From the NCBI GenBank assembly GCA_030609625.1, contig JAUWBX010000169.1, forward strand, positions 1 to 5,730: a stretch of 5,730 bases of DNA. The letters run 5' to 3'. Each line of letters starts with the position of its first letter. The first letter of the stretch is position 1. Source of the DNA: Phycisphaerae bacterium. GTDB taxonomy: Bacteria; Planctomycetota; Phycisphaerae; Sedimentisphaerales; Anaerobacaceae. The notes under the pieces were generated by a model, which did no database searches, was not told where the DNA came from, and saw only the letters and a list, made by a program, of their open reading frames with translations. Positions 5,158 through 5,730 of this stretch are shown here, piece by piece. The position numbers were made by a program, and so were the translations under genes.

Positions 5158-5228
5158 TGTCACTCCTGCGAAAGCAGGAGTCCAGAACAGTTACAATTAG
5201 ATGGATTCCCGCTTTCGCGGGAATGACA
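5158..5228. repeat. REP-like repeat, copy 4: paired tetraloop hairpins
   Basis: TGTCA (5158-5162) and TGACA (5224-5228) bound two hairpins. The first is ACTCCTGC-GAAA-GCAGGAGT (5162-5181), the second ATTCCCGC-TTTC-GCGGGAAT (5205-5224). The two 27-nt arms are also inverted copies of each other, so the element can fold as two small hairpins or one long one. It starts 6 bp after the pcm stop. No T-run follows, but the stable structure could protect the pcm 3' end or damp read-through into recG. This repeat type is widespread in environmental bacteria. Confidence 0.85.
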
Positions 5229-5230
5229 TA

Positions 5231-5268
5231 GAGAAACAAGAATAACTTAGAGAAGTAAGAATAACGTA
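5231..5268. repeat. Two tandem 19-bp imperfect repeats
   Basis: GAGAAACAAGAATAACTTA (5231-5249) is followed directly by GAGAAGTAAGAATAACGTA (5250-5268), 16 of 19 bases identical. They lie between the pcm repeat and recG. A short hairpin CGTAAG-AATTGC-CTTACG (5265-5282) overlaps the end of the second unit. Confidence 0.7.
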
Positions 5269-5290
5269 AGAATTGCCTTACGATATTTTG
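5265..5290 (+). terminator. Weak possible terminator between pcm and recG
   Basis: CGTAAG (5265-5270), a 6-nt loop and CTTACG (5277-5282) form a 6-bp stem followed by ATATTTTG. The stem is AT-rich and the T-run is interrupted, so this is a marginal candidate. Confidence 0.2.
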
Positions 5291-5311
5291 TTATCCAAAC
5301 TAACTGAAATT

Positions 5312-5348
5312 TGTTACCGTATGTCCTATGGCTGGACATACGGTAACA
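5312..5348. repeat. Perfect 15-bp inverted repeat over the candidate recG start codon
   Basis: TGTTACCGTATGTCC (5312-5326) is the exact reverse complement of GGACATACGGTAACA (5334-5348). The 7-nt loop TATGGCT contains the ATG at 5328-5330. In RNA this gives a 15-bp uninterrupted stem with the start codon in its loop. No T-run follows, so it is not an intrinsic terminator. It could be a translational control hairpin, an operator for a dimeric regulator, or a small inserted palindrome. Confidence 0.9.
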
Positions 5349-5730
5349 GCAGAGGTTAGCGAAGAATCACAAAACAGGCTCGACTTGTCGATGCCGGTTC
5401 AATTTCTCAAAGGAGTCGGGCCGGCCAGGGCCGAAACTTTTGCGCACCTGGGCGTTGAGACAGTCGGTGATTTATTAGAGTATTTTCCGCGCGACTGGAA
5501 CTTTTTACCTGGGCTGATAAAAATAGCCCAGATACGGCCCGGCCGGACAGCAACCATTATCGGTATGGTCGAGTCGATAGACTACCAGGATTATCGCAGG
5601 CAACCGATATTTGAAGCTGTAATCAGTGACGACACAGGCGTATGCAGGATTGTATGGTTTTACGGGGGGTTCCTTCGCAATCAATTAGAGGCCGGCCAAA
5701 TAATAATGGCATCTGGCAAGGTTACTCTAT
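5328..5730 (+). CDS. recG: ATP-dependent DNA helicase RecG, N-terminal part (3' end outside window)
   Basis: RecG reverses stalled replication forks and migrates Holliday junctions. Only the first 134 codons are present; they cover the start of the wedge (OB-fold) domain that binds branched DNA. Diagnostic stretches are PVQFLKGVGPARA (23-35), the helix-hairpin-helix-like segment, then TVGDLLEYFPRDW (45-57) and PGRTATIIGMVESI (71-84). The helicase motifs lie beyond the window. The start is uncertain: ATG 5328 lies in the loop of a 15-bp hairpin and has no Shine-Dalgarno, while ATG 5391 (residue 22, MPVQFLKGVGP) sits right at the conserved domain but also lacks a clear site. If 5391 is correct, the hairpin is in the 5' leader. 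The gene follows pcm on the same strand. Confidence 0.92.
   Translation, partial: MAGHTVTAEVSEESQNRLDLSMPVQFLKGVGPARAETFAHLGVETVGDLLEYFPRDWNFLPGLIKIAQIRPGRTATIIGMVESIDYQDYRRQPIFEAVISDDTGVCRIVWFYGGFLRNQLEAGQIIMASGKVTL

Noticed and set aside
5312..5348. The large recG hairpin as a Rho-independent terminator of pcm.
   Set aside because: It is followed by GCAGAGG, with no T-run on the plus strand, and it lies inside or next to the recG coding start.

Overview
This 5.7 kb window is bacterial, of roughly 45-50% GC by eye, and looks like ordinary chromosome broken up by palindromic intergenic repeats. Small segments differ in composition. The gene set is an L-aspartate oxidase with the N-terminal RRYLVN...TDCLVIGAGIAG arrangement, a lipoprotein of the LHxLYT...LLGTW type, a TauE/SafE permease, Pcm and RecG. 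Together with the dense GGAATGAC-ended repeats, this would fit an uncultured Planctomycetota (Phycisphaerae-like) or a similar environmental lineage. That placement is an inference from remembered family resemblance, not a database result.

Layout. Positions 1-232 hold at most the last 28 codons of an unidentified gene and a strong hairpin (139-187). An extended -10 promoter (215-223) then abuts a small AT-rich orphan gene (233-487). Positions 488-798 are non-coding apart from a weak hairpin, a doubtful minus-strand ORF and a half copy of the repeat. The minus strand then carries a two-gene unit, read from right to left: a lipoprotein of unknown function (3135-2494), then nadB (2457-799), 36 bp apart. 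Each has a good ribosome binding site, and a plausible sigma-70 promoter lies at 3183-3210, built out of a TCAATTG heptamer repeat.

On the plus strand follow a TauE/SafE-family permease (3484-4224), protein-L-isoaspartate methyltransferase pcm (4475-5152) and the 5' end of recG (from 5328 or 5391, cut by the window end). The junctions orphan gene/nadB, lipoprotein/permease, permease/pcm and pcm/recG each hold one GGAATGAC-ended repeat; only the short lipoprotein/nadB gap within the operon lacks one.

Functionally the genes are unrelated housekeeping and accessory functions: NAD synthesis, an envelope lipoprotein, anion export, protein repair, and DNA recombination or replication-fork repair. 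No multi-gene novel system is visible. The most unusual signal is a perfect 15-bp inverted repeat (5312-5348) whose 7-nt loop holds the upstream candidate ATG of recG. Next come a two-hairpin repeat with compensatory base-pair changes (5158-5228), a three-tier nested inverted repeat between the divergent lipoprotein and permease genes (3272-3468), and the heptamer-built promoter.
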